The notes beneath the pieces are model-generated. The model ran no database searches. It saw only the letters and a list, made by a program, of their open reading frames with translations, and was not told the origin of the DNA. The position numbers and the translations under genes were made by a program. DNA of 64,000 nucleotides from Pseudomonas sp. DTU12.3 (GTDB lineage: Bacteria; Pseudomonadota; Gammaproteobacteria; Pseudomonadales; Pseudomonadaceae), in NCBI RefSeq assembly GCF_004124275.1, contig NZ_CP027218.1:1863501-1927500 (forward strand), in the 5' to 3' direction. Numbering within the stretch: the stretch's first letter is position 1; each line of letters begins with the position of its first letter. Shown here piece by piece: positions 1 to 9,015 of the stretch.

Positions 1-261
1 TTTGCTTCGGGGATTTTCAGCGGCATGGGCGCCTTTCTGACGGAACTGTTCCCCACGCGCATTCGCGGTTCGGGGCAGGGCTTTTGCTACAACATCGGTC
101 GGGCGCTGGCGGCATTGTTTCCGCTGCTGATCGGCCTGCTCAGCCAGAAAGTGCCGTTGAGCGTCGGCATTGGTGCCTTCGCGGCGGTGTCTTACGGCGT
201 GGTGATTATCGCGGCCTTGAGTCTGCCGGAAACCCGTGGCAAGCAACTCGATGCGCAGTAA
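1..261 (+). CDS. MFS transporter, C-terminal part (truncated by window edge)
   Basis: The frame is open from base 1 and ends at TAA 259-261, giving the last 86 residues of a major facilitator protein; the start lies left of the window. The visible part has the segment F-L-T-E-L-F-P-T-R-I-R-G-S-G-Q-G-F typical of sugar/organic acid MFS carriers (ExxPTxxRGxG loop), two hydrophobic helices, and the ending L-P-E-T-R-G, the sugar-porter family signature. It lies 61 bp upstream of pxpABC on the same strand, so uptake of a substrate for that operon (for example pyroglutamate) is a reasonable inference. The substrate cannot be read from this fragment. Confidence 0.85.
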   Translation, partial: FASGIFSGMGAFLTELFPTRIRGSGQGFCYNIGRALAALFPLLIGLLSQKVPLSVGIGAFAAVSYGVVIIAALSLPETRGKQLDAQ

Positions 262-322
262 CTGATAACCTGCGAAACGAATTCCTACAGATAAAAAGAC
301 AAGCCCTACAGGAGTGTTCACC

Positions 323-1075
323 GTGAGCCGCCTGCTATTGAATTGCGACATTGGCGAGAGTTTCGGCAGCTGGACCATGGGTCTGGATGCCGAGGTCATG
401 CCCTTCATCGATTGCGCCAACGTCGCCTGCGGCTTCCATGCCGGCGATCCGAGCATCATGCGCAAGACCGTCAGCCTGGCGCTGAGCCACGGCGTGCAGA
501 TCGGCGCGCACCCGGCCTATCAGGATCTGGTTGGCTTCGGCCGCCGCTCCATGACGTATTCGGCGCAAGAGCTGCAAGACATCCTGCATTATCAGATCGG
601 CGCCCTCGACGGTATTTGCAAGGCGCAGGGCGGTCGAGTCAGTTACGTCAAACCCCACGGCGCGATGTACAACGACATGATGGCCAACCTGGCGCAACTG
701 CGTGCGGTGATTCAGGCCGTAGCGGCTTACGATCGAAGTCTGCCGCTGATGTTGATGGCCACTCGCGACAATTCTGCCGCGCAACAAATCGGCGATGAGT
801 ACGGCGTAACGCTGTGGTTCGAAGCCTTCGCTGACCGCGCGTACGACAGCGCTGGCAAACTGGTTTCGCGGCAACTGCCCGGCGCGGTGCATCACGAGCC
901 GGAAAAAATCATCGAACAAGCGCTGACCATCGCCCGTGGCGACAATCTCACCGCCAACGACGGCAGCGTCTTGCGCCTGCACGCCAACACTCTCTGCGTG
1001 CACGGCGACAACGCCAGTTCGGTGGTCGCCGTGCAGCGTATTCGCGAGGCCTTGAATCAGCAGGATGCGCAATGA
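323..1075 (+). CDS. pxpA: 5-oxoprolinase subunit A (LamB/YcsF family)
   Basis: This 250-aa protein is a LamB/YcsF-family subunit of the ATP-dependent 5-oxoprolinase that, with PxpB and PxpC, opens 5-oxoproline (pyroglutamate) to L-glutamate. Recognition rests on the N-terminal [10 protein letters not shown] motif, the C-G-F-H-A-G-D-P motif, and V-K-P-H-G-A-M-Y-N in the middle. A GTG at 314 is also in frame, but the GTG at 323 has an AGGAG at 310-314 with 8 bp spacing and starts directly at S-R-L-L-L-N-C-D, so it is preferred. The stop overlaps the pxpB start (ATGA), indicating translational coupling. Confidence 0.93.
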   Translation: MSRLLLNCDIGESFGSWTMGLDAEVMPFIDCANVACGFHAGDPSIMRKTVSLALSHGVQIGAHPAYQDLVGFGRRSMTYSAQELQDILHYQIGALDGICKAQGGRVSYVKPHGAMYNDMMANLAQLRAVIQAVAAYDRSLPLMLMATRDNSAAQQIGDEYGVTLWFEAFADRAYDSAGKLVSRQLPGAVHHEPEKIIEQALTIARGDNLTANDGSVLRLHANTLCVHGDNASSVVAVQRIREALNQQDAQ

Positions 1076-1776
1076 ACCCAAGGATTGAAGTGGTGGCACT
1101 GGATTGCCTGATGCTGCGCCTGTTCGACGAAATCGCTGAGGCCAACATGCCGTGGATGCTCGCCGCCAGTGAGCGTTTGCGTGCGGTATTCGGCGAGCAA
1201 TTGATCGATCTGGTGCCGTCGTATACGACGCTGATGGTGCATTACGATCTGAGGGTTTTAAGCCCGAACCAGGCGCGTGAATTGATCGCTGAGGCGCTGA
1301 TCGATCTGTCGCCGAATGCGCGCAACGCTGGGCAATGCCACGTGCTGCCGGTCTGGTATGACTTGAGCGTCGGGCCGGAGCTGAGCTTGCTTGCCGAGCG
1401 CAGCGGGCTGGCGGTGGAGGAGGTGATTCGGCGCCACAGTGGCCGCGAATATCAGGTATTCGCCCTCGGTTTTGCGCCGGGTTTTGCCTTTATGGGGTTG
1501 GTCGAAGAAATTCTCGCCGCGCCACGTTTGAACACGCCGCGCAAGAAAGTCGCCGCCGGCAGCGTCGGAATTGCTGAGCGGCAAACGGCTGCCTATCCCG
1601 TGGTCTCGCCCGGTGGCTGGAACCTGATCGGTCGCACGCCGGCGAAGCTGTTCGACCGCCATCGTGACGGCTACAGCCTGATGCAACCCGGTGACACCGT
1701 GCGTTTCGAAGCGGTGAGCCACGCCGAATTCATCCGACTGGGCGGCGACGACACGCCATTGGAGGCGCAGGCATGA
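1072..1776 (+). CDS. pxpB: 5-oxoprolinase subunit B (KipI/allophanate hydrolase subunit 1 family)
   Basis: This 234-aa protein is the KipI-like subunit of 5-oxoprolinase. Diagnostic segments are Y-T-T-L-M-V-H-Y-D in the first third, the [10 protein letters not shown] loop, and the C-terminal region around S-V-G-I-A-E-R-Q-T and [16 protein letters not shown]. It overlaps pxpA by ATGA at 1072 and pxpC by ATGA at 1773, so the three genes form one coupled operon. Paralogues act in allophanate or urea breakdown, but the full A-B-C order points to 5-oxoproline. Confidence 0.93.
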   Translation: MNPRIEVVALDCLMLRLFDEIAEANMPWMLAASERLRAVFGEQLIDLVPSYTTLMVHYDLRVLSPNQARELIAEALIDLSPNARNAGQCHVLPVWYDLSVGPELSLLAERSGLAVEEVIRRHSGREYQVFALGFAPGFAFMGLVEEILAAPRLNTPRKKVAAGSVGIAERQTAAYPVVSPGGWNLIGRTPAKLFDRHRDGYSLMQPGDTVRFEAVSHAEFIRLGGDDTPLEAQA

Positions 1777-2696
1777 CCCGACTGACGATTGAGGCGAGTA
1801 CGCCGCTGTGCCTGTTGCAGGACGCCGGGCGATTTGGCGTGCGGCATCTGGGCGTGACCCAGGGCGGTGCGGCGGATTGGTGCTCGATGAGCTGGGCCAA
1901 CTGGCTGCTGGGCAATGGACTGGATGTGGCAGTGATCGAAATCACCCTCGGCGGTTTTACCGTGCTGGCTGAAGAGGATTGTTTGCTGGCGCTGGCCGGT
2001 GCTGATCTGGGCGCACAGATTGATGGTCAGCCGCTGGCGCCGTGGCGCAGTTTCAAGTTGAGCAAAGGGCAGACGTTGCGATTTACCCAGCCGCTGCTCG
2101 GCGCTCGGGCGTATCTGGCGGCGCCCGGTGGTTTTGCGGCGCCGAAGGTATTGGGCAGCAGTGCCACGGTGGTGCGCGAAGAGCTCGGTGGGCTTGATGG
2201 CATGGGCTTGTCGTTGGCCAAGGGATCGGCGTTGAGTTATCACGGGGAATCGCTGTGGGTTCGCGAAGTGCCGCTGGCGCTACGGCCGGACTTGCAATCG
2301 ACTGCACCGCTGGATCTGGTGCTCGGCGCACAGATCGGTCAGTTCAGCGGGCAGAGTCTGTTCGATGCATTCAACAGCGCCTGGACCCTGGACAGTCGCG
2401 CAGATCGCATGGGCATTCGTTTGCTCGGCAAGGCGTTGGAGTATCAGGGCCAGTCGATGATTTCCGAGGGGATTCCATTGGGCGCGGTGCAAGTGCCGCC
2501 GGACGGCCAGCCGATTGTGTTACTCAATGACCGGCAGACAATTGGTGGTTATCCGCGATTGGGCGCGTTAACGCCGTTGGCGTTGGCGCGGTTGGCACAG
2601 TGTCTGCCGGGGGCGCAGGTGCGATTGCGGCCGGTGGTGCAGGACGTCGCGCACCGTGAGCATGTCGAGTATCTGCTGCGCTTCAAAAATTGCTAA
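1773..2696 (+). CDS. pxpC: 5-oxoprolinase subunit C (KipA/allophanate hydrolase subunit 2 family)
   Basis: This 307-aa protein is the third subunit of 5-oxoprolinase. The KipA family is sometimes annotated as biotin-dependent carboxyltransferase. Visible family features are L-L-Q-D-A-G-R-F-G at the N-terminus, the early G-V-T-Q-G-G-A-A-D segment, R-A-Y-L-A-A-P-G-G-F in the middle, and near the C-terminus S-E-G-I-P-L-G-A-V-Q-V-P-P-D-G-Q-P and the segment around T-I-G-G-Y-P. It is the last gene of the operon; a REP-type palindrome begins 4 bp after the stop. Confidence 0.93.
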   Translation: MTRLTIEASTPLCLLQDAGRFGVRHLGVTQGGAADWCSMSWANWLLGNGLDVAVIEITLGGFTVLAEEDCLLALAGADLGAQIDGQPLAPWRSFKLSKGQTLRFTQPLLGARAYLAAPGGFAAPKVLGSSATVVREELGGLDGMGLSLAKGSALSYHGESLWVREVPLALRPDLQSTAPLDLVLGAQIGQFSGQSLFDAFNSAWTLDSRADRMGIRLLGKALEYQGQSMISEGIPLGAVQVPPDGQPIVLLNDRQTIGGYPRLGALTPLALARLAQCLPGAQVRLRPVVQDVAHREHVEYLLRFKNC

Positions 2697-2700
2697 AAGC

Positions 2701-2764
2701 TTCGCGAGCAGGCTCGCTCCCACAGGGGAACGCATTCCAATGTGGGAGCGAGCCTGCTCGCGAA
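2701..2764. repeat. REP-like palindrome, GTGGGAGCGAGCCTGCTCGC family
   Basis: Two inverted copies (2701-2724 and 2741-2764) are separated by 16 bp between the convergent pxpC and VWA genes. The same core occurs near 30.1, 32.1 and 62.0 kb. Such REP pairs form strong cruciforms or mRNA 3' hairpins. Confidence 0.9.
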
Positions 2765-2787
2765 GGGGCCATCACTGGCAACACAGA

Positions 2788-3966
2788 TTATTTGGACAAA
2801 AACCGCATCCCTTCCTCAAGCCCACGCAACGTCAATGGATACATCTGATCCTCGATCAAGTCCCGCACGATATTGGTCGACGAGGTATACCCCCAGGTAT
2901 CTTTCGGATACGGGTTGATCCAGATGAGTTTCTTGTACTTCTCCATAAACCGCTGCATCCACACATAACCCGGTTCTTCGTTCCAGTGCTCGACGCTGCC
3001 GCCGGCCTGGGTGATTTCATAAGGCGCCATGGCGGCATCACCGATGAAGATCACCTTATAGTCAGCACCGTACTTGTGCAGCAGATCCTGGGTCGAAGTG
3101 CGCTCGGAGGTGCGGCGCATGTTGTTCTTCCACACCGATTCGTAAACGAAGTTGTGGAAGTAGAAGTACTCCAGATGCTTGAACTCGGTCTTGCAAGCCG
3201 AGAACAGCTCCTCGCAGATCTTCACGTGCGCGTCCATCGAACCGCCGATGTCGAACAGCAACAACAGCTTCACCGTATTGCGCCGCTCCGGGCGCATCTG
3301 GATATTCAGCAAGCCAGCGTCGCGCGCGGTGTGGTCGATGGTGCCGTCGATGTCGAGTTCTTCCGCCGCGCCCTGGCGAGCGAATTTGCGCAAGCGGCGC
3401 AGGGCTACCTTGATGTTGCGCGTGCCCAGTTCCACCGAATCGTCGAGGTTCTTGTACTCGCGCTGATCCCAGACTTTCACCGCTTTGCCCTGACGTTTTC
3501 CGGCATCGCCAACCCGAATGCCTTCCGGGTTGAAACCACCAGAACCGAACGGGCTGGTGCCGCCAGTACCTATCCACTTGTTGCCGCCGGCGTGACGTTC
3601 CTTCTGTTCTTCCAGACGCTTCTTGAACTCTTCGATCAGTTTGTCGAGACCGCCGAGGGACTGGATCTGCGCGCGTTCCTCGTCGCTCAGCGAGCGCTCG
3701 AATTCCTTGCGCAACCAGTCTTCGGGAATCAGTGCCTGCAAGTGATCGTCGAGCTTTTCGAGGCCATTGAAGTAGGCGCCGAACGCGCGGTCGAACTTGT
3801 CGAAATGGCGTTCGTCCTTCACCAGAATCGCCCGCGACAAGTAGTAGAACTCGTCCATGTCGGCGAAGGTTACGCGCTGTTTCAGCGCGTTGATCAGGTC
3901 GAGCAGCTCGCGCACCGACACCGGCACCTTGGCTGCACGCATTTCATTGAACAGGTTGAGCAGCAT
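2788..3966 (-). CDS. VWA domain protein (CoxE-like), partner of MoxR ATPase
   Basis: This 392-aa cytosolic protein has a C-terminal von Willebrand A domain starting near residue 233 and a charged helical N-terminal half with a glycine-rich linker (about 127-150). The metal-site motif reads F-D-I-G-G-S-M-D, with D239 and S243 present but glycine at the position that is usually the first serine (DxSxS). It follows a MoxR AAA ATPase on the same strand with a 12-bp gap. MoxR/VWA pairs are generally chaperone-like systems that insert cofactors or activate protein complexes; the client here is unknown. Confidence 0.88.
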   Translation of the reverse strand: MLLNLFNEMRAAKVPVSVRELLDLINALKQRVTFADMDEFYYLSRAILVKDERHFDKFDRAFGAYFNGLEKLDDHLQALIPEDWLRKEFERSLSDEERAQIQSLGGLDKLIEEFKKRLEEQKERHAGGNKWIGTGGTSPFGSGGFNPEGIRVGDAGKRQGKAVKVWDQREYKNLDDSVELGTRNIKVALRRLRKFARQGAAEELDIDGTIDHTARDAGLLNIQMRPERRNTVKLLLLFDIGGSMDAHVKICEELFSACKTEFKHLEYFYFHNFVYESVWKNNMRRTSERTSTQDLLHKYGADYKVIFIGDAAMAPYEITQAGGSVEHWNEEPGYVWMQRFMEKYKKLIWINPYPKDTWGYTSSTNIVRDLIEDQMYPLTLRGLEEGMRFLSK

Positions 3967-3978
3967 GGCATCAGCCTC

Positions 3979-4824
3979 TTAGCGGGTGCCGCGACGGCTC
4001 ATGAACGCCAGGCGCTCAAGCAATTGCACGTCCTGTTCGTTCTTCACCAGAGCACCGGCCAGTGGCGGAATAGCCTTGGTCGGATCGCGTTCGCGCAGCA
4101 CCGCTTCGCCGATATTGTCGGCCATCAGCAGCTTCAGCCAGTCGACCAGTTCCGAGGTCGACGGCTTCTTCTTCAGGCCCGGCACCTTGCGCACATCGAA
4201 GAACACGTCCAGCGCTTCGCTGACCAGATCCTTCTTGATGTCCGGGTAGTGCACGTCGACGATTTTCTGCAGGGTCGGGCGATCCGGGAAGGCGATGTAG
4301 TGGAAGAAGCAGCGGCGCAGGAAAGCGTCCGGCAGCTCTTTCTCGTTGTTGGAGGTAATGATGATGATCGGGCGTTTCTTGGCCTTGATGGTCTCGTCGA
4401 TCTCGTAAACGTAGAACTCCATCTTGTCGAGTTCTTGCAGCAAGTCGTTGGGAAACTCGATGTCGGCCTTGTCGATCTCGTCGATCAGCAGAATGACCCG
4501 CTCCTCGGACTCGAAAGCCTCCCAGAGCTTGCCTTTCTTCAGGTAGTTACGCACGTCGTGGACTTTTTCAGTGCCCAGCTGCGAGTCGCGCAGACGGCTG
4601 ACCGCATCGTACTCGTAGAGGCCCTGATGCGCCTTGGTGGTGGACTTGATGTGCCAGGTGATCAGTTTGGCATTGAACGATTCGGCCAGTTGCTCGGCGA
4701 GCATGGTCTTGCCGGTGCCCGGTTCGCCCTTGACCAGCAGCGGCCGCTCCAGGGTGATGGCGGCGTTGACCGCCAGCTTCAGGTCATCGGTGGCGACGTA
4801 GGCCTGGGTGCCTTCGAACTTCAT
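3979..4824 (-). CDS. MoxR-family AAA+ ATPase
   Basis: This 281-aa AAA+ ATPase has the Walker A motif G-E-P-G-T-G-K-T at residues 33-40, Walker B I-L-L-I-D-E-I-D, and a sensor-like T-S-N-N-E-K-E-L-P-D-A-F-L-R-R segment typical of the MoxR branch. The start is the ATG at 4824. It is the first gene of a two-gene unit with the VWA protein downstream. By family knowledge it remodels a client recognised by the VWA partner. Confidence 0.92.
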   Translation of the reverse strand: MKFEGTQAYVATDDLKLAVNAAITLERPLLVKGEPGTGKTMLAEQLAESFNAKLITWHIKSTTKAHQGLYEYDAVSRLRDSQLGTEKVHDVRNYLKKGKLWEAFESEERVILLIDEIDKADIEFPNDLLQELDKMEFYVYEIDETIKAKKRPIIIITSNNEKELPDAFLRRCFFHYIAFPDRPTLQKIVDVHYPDIKKDLVSEALDVFFDVRKVPGLKKKPSTSELVDWLKLLMADNIGEAVLRERDPTKAIPPLAGALVKNEQDVQLLERLAFMSRRGTR

Positions 4825-5103
4825 CTGCTAATCCTCGAACGGTAACGCCGACCTGAACGGGCAGGGCGGGGGCGAAATAATCGGATGCCCGACTATAACG
4901 CGCAGGCCGGTCGACTGTGAACGCAGACGGCTTATTCAGTCTCTGAATGGGGCGTCACATGTTGACTCAGTCTCGGCGCTTGGCCAGTATTCAGGCCTCG
5001 TTGATTTGGCGATAACCTTTAGGATGTCCACTGAATTTGTGACGAGGAGCTTGCTCCCGCTGGGCTGCGAAGCAGTCCCCATGTGCCCGGAGGTGCTGAA
5101 TTG
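4825..5103. other. Intergenic region between moxR-type gene and DUF2442 gene
   Basis: This 279-bp divergent spacer must hold the promoters of both flanking genes, but no clear -35/-10 pair stands out. At 5041-5080 there is a palindromic stretch around GAGGAGCTTGCTCC and GGGCTGCGAAGCAGTCCC, resembling a solitary REP remnant. GGAGG at 5089-5093 serves the downstream gene. Confidence 0.5.
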
Positions 5104-5409
5104 ATGCTATCCATGAAGCGACCACGCTTGGCGGCAGTTACTGCACTCTCTGCTAGCCGGCTTGCACTCTACTTTGTTGATGGTCGAGCGCTGACACTTG
5201 ATTTGAGTCGAGATATTCAAACGGGTAAGCAGTTGCAGCCATTGCTTGATCCCCAAGTCTTTGCGACTGCCATCTTGGGCGATAAAGGTTGGACCGTTGA
5301 ATGGCCGGCCCCGGATATTCAGATTGGCGCCGATACTCTATATCTGGATGCTTTTCCAGAAATGAACCCTAACCCGCATCCGGCTTCGGCCGTTCATACC
5401 GCGCATTGA
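5104..5409 (+). CDS. DUF2442 domain protein
   Basis: This 101-aa protein has the DUF2442 pattern: a basic N-terminus, a beta-rich section with F-V-D-G-R-A-L-T-L-D-L, and the ending G-W-T-V-E-W-P-A-P-D-I-Q-I-G-A-D-T-L-Y-L-D. The function of the family is unknown; members often occur beside toxin-antitoxin or small DNA-binding genes. ATG 5104 is chosen because GGAGG lies 10 bp upstream; an earlier in-frame start at 5083 has no such site. The 3' end overlaps the convergent DUF748-like gene by 41 bp. Confidence 0.75.
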   Translation: MLSMKRPRLAAVTALSASRLALYFVDGRALTLDLSRDIQTGKQLQPLLDPQVFATAILGDKGWTVEWPAPDIQIGADTLYLDAFPEMNPNPHPASAVHTAH

Positions 5410-6445
5410 ATGCCTGAACAAAGCCATTACGCAATATCTGCAAAAACGCTTCGAACGCGCTGATATTTTGCTGATGGACGTTGCCGCTGAGTTCGACCTT
5501 GGTGGCGAACTGGTTTTTTGCCTGGTTCTTCAGCACGGTTTCGGTGCCGCCCACCAGCGCCTCCCAGACCGAGCGGAAAATGCTCTTGTTCTTGTTTTCC
5601 ACGTCTTGCTGCCAGTTGAACACCTCAACGTCGCGCAGTAGCGGCTTGATGTAACCGCTGACTTGCGCTTTTTTGGCTTGGGCTTCGATCACCACATCAC
5701 CGTGGCCGGCGTTGAAGTCGAACTTGCCATAGGCTGAAGCGAAGTCGTTCATGCTTTTGAGTTCGATGTCTTTGGCGCGCAGGCGGAACTCGAAGTCTTC
5801 GAAATTGCTCAGCGGGTCAAACGTGGCGGTGGTTTCCAGCGGTGCGTGGCCGAGCAGCAGAGCTTTACCCTCGAAACGGGCATCGCGTTTGCCCTGTTTA
5901 TCGACGACGTTAGTCAGGTTGTAGATGCTGGCCTCGACGTTCGTGGCGTTCATGTTGACCGGCGGTTTCGAGTTGAAATTACGGAAGCTGATCTTGCCCT
6001 CATGAATCTGCACTTCGTCGAGGGTGATCGGCAGTAACTTGCCCAGTTGCGCGCGCCAGTCGGTGCCTTTACCGGTCTGGGAGTTTTGCTTGTTGGCGCC
6101 GCCATCGACGAAATTCACCTCAGGATTGAAGAATTTCACCTGTGCCACCACCGCATGGTCGTACCACAGCGAATGCCAGCTCACCGCCAGATCGATCAGC
6201 GGTGCATTGACGAACGGTACCGGCACCTTGCCGTCGACTTTGACGATCTTCAGCCCGTTGATCTTGTAAGCCCCGCGCCATAAAGCCAGATCCACATCGG
6301 TGATCTGCCCACGGTAGTCGCCCATGTTGGCCAGTTTGTCGTTGAGGTAATCGCGCACCACGTAGGGCAGGGCGATGTGCAGCGCGATCAGTAGCACGAC
6401 GATTCCTGCGAGAGCCCACAACGGCCAACTGTAGCGACGCTTCAT
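5369..6445 (-). CDS. DUF748/AsmA-like envelope protein
   Basis: This 358-aa protein has an N-terminal membrane anchor (L-W-A-L-A-G-I-V-V-L-L-I-A-L near residues 8-25) followed by a long beta-rich periplasmic region with AsmA/DUF748-like strands such as L-I-D-L-A-V-S-W and I-T-L-D-E-V-Q-I-H-E-G-K-I-S-F-R. Related proteins are bridge-like envelope proteins associated with lipid transport or outer-membrane homeostasis. The ATG at 6445 is chosen because the M-K-R-R-Y leader directly precedes the anchor; the upstream extension to 6553 has no membrane-protein character. It is divergent from cysK. Confidence 0.8.
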   Translation of the reverse strand: MKRRYSWPLWALAGIVVLLIALHIALPYVVRDYLNDKLANMGDYRGQITDVDLALWRGAYKINGLKIVKVDGKVPVPFVNAPLIDLAVSWHSLWYDHAVVAQVKFFNPEVNFVDGGANKQNSQTGKGTDWRAQLGKLLPITLDEVQIHEGKISFRNFNSKPPVNMNATNVEASIYNLTNVVDKQGKRDARFEGKALLLGHAPLETTATFDPLSNFEDFEFRLRAKDIELKSMNDFASAYGKFDFNAGHGDVVIEAQAKKAQVSGYIKPLLRDVEVFNWQQDVENKNKSIFRSVWEALVGGTETVLKNQAKNQFATKVELSGNVHQQNISAFEAFLQILRNGFVQAFNARYERPKPDAG

Positions 6446-6573
6446 GGCGGTAATTCCCGAACGATGTAAAGCGATTGACTGTCGGCGATCACAGACGTTC
6501 GACCCGACTGGACTGCGCTGGGCAACAGGCTTACCTTGGAAGGCTGAATTCAACGCTGCATAAGGACCCAGCC

Positions 6574-7548
6574 ATGAGCCGCATTTTCGCTGACAACGCC
6601 CATTCCATCGGCAATACGCCGTTGGTGCAGATCAACCGCATTGCGCCGCGTGGCGTGACCATCCTCGCCAAGATCGAAGGGCGCAACCCCGGTTATTCGG
6701 TCAAGTGCCGGATTGGCGCGAACATGATCTGGGACGCCGAAAGCAGCGGCAAGCTCAAGCCGGGCATGACCATCGTTGAGCCAACCTCGGGCAACACCGG
6801 TATCGGTCTGGCCTTCGTCGCGGCCGCCCGTGGTTACAAACTGATGCTGACGATGCCGGCTTCGATGAGTATCGAGCGGCGTAAGGTGTTGAAAGCGTTG
6901 GGCGCCGAACTGGTGCTGACCGAACCGGCCAAAGGCATGAAAGGTGCGATCGAGAAGGCTGCCGAGATTGTCGCGAGCGACAGCGCCAAATACTTCATGC
7001 CCGCGCAGTTCGATAACCCGGCCAACCCGGCGATTCATGAAAAAACCACCGGCCCGGAAATCTGGAACGACACCGACGGCGCCGTTGATGTGCTGGTGGC
7101 CGGCGTTGGAACAGGCGGAACCATCACCGGTGTTTCGCGGTATATCAAGAATACCCAAGGCAAACCGATTCTTTCCGTGGCCGTGGAGCCGGTGTCCTCT
7201 CCGGTGATCACCCAGGCGCTGGCCGGTGAAGAGATCAAGCCCAGCCCGCATAAGATTCAGGGCATTGGTGCCGGTTTTGTGCCGAAAAACCTCGATTTGT
7301 CGATGGTGGATCGGGTTGAGTTAGTGACTGACGAAGAGTCCAAAGCCATGGCCCTGCGCCTGATGCAGGAAGAAGGCATTCTGTGCGGGATTTCCTGTGG
7401 CGCAGCGATGGCCGTGGCCGTGCGTCTGGCAGAAACCCCGGAAATGCAGGGCAAGACCATCGTCGTGATTCTGCCGGACTCAGGCGAACGCTATCTGTCG
7501 AGCATGCTGTTCAGCGATCTATTCACCGAGCAGGAGACCCAGCAATAA
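6574..7548 (+). CDS. cysK: Cysteine synthase A (O-acetylserine sulfhydrylase)
   Basis: This 324-aa PLP enzyme makes L-cysteine from O-acetylserine and sulfide. The PLP lysine is K44 in Y-S-V-K-C-R-I-G; the substrate loop T-S-G-N-T-G is at 71-76; [10 protein letters not shown] binds the cofactor phosphate; and P-D-S-G-E-R-Y-L-S lies near the C-terminus. The ATG at 6574 is the family start ([18 protein letters not shown]); the longer open frame upstream is not conserved-looking. CysM cannot be fully excluded, but length and sequence match CysK. Confidence 0.93.
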   Translation: MSRIFADNAHSIGNTPLVQINRIAPRGVTILAKIEGRNPGYSVKCRIGANMIWDAESSGKLKPGMTIVEPTSGNTGIGLAFVAAARGYKLMLTMPASMSIERRKVLKALGAELVLTEPAKGMKGAIEKAAEIVASDSAKYFMPAQFDNPANPAIHEKTTGPEIWNDTDGAVDVLVAGVGTGGTITGVSRYIKNTQGKPILSVAVEPVSSPVITQALAGEEIKPSPHKIQGIGAGFVPKNLDLSMVDRVELVTDEESKAMALRLMQEEGILCGISCGAAMAVAVRLAETPEMQGKTIVVILPDSGERYLSSMLFSDLFTEQETQQ

Positions 7549-7588
7549 GTCGCAGCCTGCAGCAGTTCCTGGATATTCAATCCGTCCC

Positions 7589-7625
7589 TGTAGGAGCTGC
7601 CGCAGGCTGCGATCTTTTGATCTTC
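7589..7625. repeat. Solitary REP-like element (GTAGGAGCTGCCGCAGGCTG family)
   Basis: A single copy of the core followed by CGATCTTTTGATCTT lies 41 bp after the cysK stop. No inverted partner is visible nearby, unlike most copies in this window. Confidence 0.85.
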
Positions 7626-7804
7626 ATGATTCAGGTCAGCCAAGGTTCAGGATCGTTATGTTAATAAGCGCTTTGTTGCGCAATCCTTAACACTGAATCT
7701 TGGCGCAAGCGGGTTTTTCCCGAGGCCGGTAGTGTTTATCATGGCCGGCTGCCATGCCGGGTAAAGGGCTTTGCGCAGCGTTGTCTTTATTCAAGGAGTT
7801 GTTG

Positions 7805-8743
7805 ATGACCTTTTCGTTTGCCGCCAAGGCGTTTGTGCTGTTGCTGTTTCTGGGCAGCACGCTCTATGTGCATTTGCGCGGCAAGGCGCGTTTGCCGGTC
7901 CTGCGTCAGTTCGTCAACCACTCGGCGCTGTTCGCGCCGTACAACGCCTTGATGTACATGTTCTCCGGCGTGCCGTCGAAACCGTATCTGGATCGCAGCA
8001 AGTTCCCGGAACTGGATGTCCTGCGCGATAACTGGGAAACCATTCGCGACGAAGCCATGCACCTCTTCGACGAGGGCTACATTCGCGCCGCCGAAAAGAA
8101 CAACGACGCCGGTTTTGGCTCGTTCTTCAAGAAGGGCTGGAAGCGTTTCTACCTCAAGTGGTACGACAAACCGCTGCCCTCGGCGCAAACCCTGTGCCCG
8201 AAAACCGTGGCACTGGTCAGTGCGATTCCCAATGTAAAAGGCGCGATGTTCGCGCTGCTGCCGGGCGGCAGCCATCTCAACCCGCACCGCGACCCGTTTG
8301 CCGGCTCGCTGCGTTATCACCTGGGTTTGTCGACACCGAACTCCGACGACTGCCGGATTTTCGTCGACGGCCAGGTCTACGCCTGGCGTGACGGCGAAGA
8401 CGTGATGTTCGACGAGACTTACGTGCACTGGGTCAAAAACGAAACCGAAAAGACCCGCGTCATTCTGTTCTGTGACGTCGAGCGTCCGTTGAGCAACCGC
8501 TTCATGACCCGCATCAACCGCTCGATCAGCGCTTGGCTCGGCCGCGCAACTGCGCCGCAGAACCTCGATGATGAGCGTGTTGGCGGGATCAATCAGGCTT
8601 ACGCCTGGAGCAAGAATTTCAGCGACAAGTTCAGTGGCGTGGTCAAACAGTGGAAACGCCGCCATCCCAAGGCCTACCGCGTGATGCGTCCGGTGCTGGC
8701 GGTGCTGGTGTTGACGTTGTTGGGCTATTGGCTGTTTGGCTGA
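7805..8743 (+). CDS. lpxO: Lipid A hydroxylase LpxO-like (aspartyl/asparaginyl beta-hydroxylase fold)
   Basis: This 312-aa membrane-associated Fe(II)/2-oxoglutarate dioxygenase is likely to 2-hydroxylate acyl chains of lipid A. It has an N-terminal hydrophobic helix (about 6-20) and a C-terminal one (about 295-311). The iron ligands appear as H161-x-D163 (N-P-H-R-D-P-F) and H208 (T-Y-V-H-W-V), with R218 as the likely 2-oxoglutarate contact. The ATG at 7805 follows AAGGAG with 6 bp spacing. A strong hairpin terminator follows. Confidence 0.87.
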   Translation: MTFSFAAKAFVLLLFLGSTLYVHLRGKARLPVLRQFVNHSALFAPYNALMYMFSGVPSKPYLDRSKFPELDVLRDNWETIRDEAMHLFDEGYIRAAEKNNDAGFGSFFKKGWKRFYLKWYDKPLPSAQTLCPKTVALVSAIPNVKGAMFALLPGGSHLNPHRDPFAGSLRYHLGLSTPNSDDCRIFVDGQVYAWRDGEDVMFDETYVHWVKNETEKTRVILFCDVERPLSNRFMTRINRSISAWLGRATAPQNLDDERVGGINQAYAWSKNFSDKFSGVVKQWKRRHPKAYRVMRPVLAVLVLTLLGYWLFG

Positions 8744-8759
8744 GGCTGGAACAGGCAAT

Positions 8760-8789
8760 AAAAAACCGCTCCTTGTGAGCGGTTTTTTT
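8760..8789. terminator. Bidirectional Rho-independent terminator
   Basis: The stem ACCGCTC/GAGCGGT has a 5-nt loop, an A-run before and a T-run after, so it can act on both strands. It sits between lpxO and the small minus-strand gene whose TAA (8788-8790) lies in the T-tract. Confidence 0.9.
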
Positions 8790-8967
8790 ACAAAGGAAAG
8801 GTGAAAGATGCGCCAGCGAGAACACCTCCTGGCTCCTCAGCGGCTGGATTTGCCAGTGCTTCCCTTATTCGGTGCAATTCATGTTCAGGCAACTCTCCAG
8901 AAAGGCGCGCCCTATCGGCTTTCATGGGGCTGGAATCTGATGCCTTCTTTTCAACGACAGCTTTCAT
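8788..8967 (-). CDS. Small hypothetical protein, 59 aa
   Basis: This 59-aa charged ORF begins M-K-A-V-V-E-K-K-A-S and has a helical middle (E-L-P-E-H-E-L-H-R-I-R-E-A-L-A). The ATG at 8967 is preceded by GGAG with 5 bp spacing. No family is recognised. The coding case rests on the RBS, a frame that runs to the shared terminator, and its position between two genes. Confidence 0.5.
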   Translation of the reverse strand: MKAVVEKKASDSSPMKADRARLSGELPEHELHRIREALANPAAEEPGGVLAGASFTFPL

Positions 8968-9015
8968 GATGTCTCCGGCGTTGATCATTAAGTGAGCAGT
9001 TGCTCGATACTAGTC

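Noticed and set aside
335..1099. Long minus-strand open frame over pxpA
   Set aside because: Shadow of the high-GC pxpA codons; the plus frame has clear family motifs and the minus translation is low complexity.
2656..4845. 729-aa plus-strand open frame opposite the VWA and MoxR genes
   Set aside because: It is the complement of two well-supported genes with Walker and MIDAS motifs; its translation shows no family.
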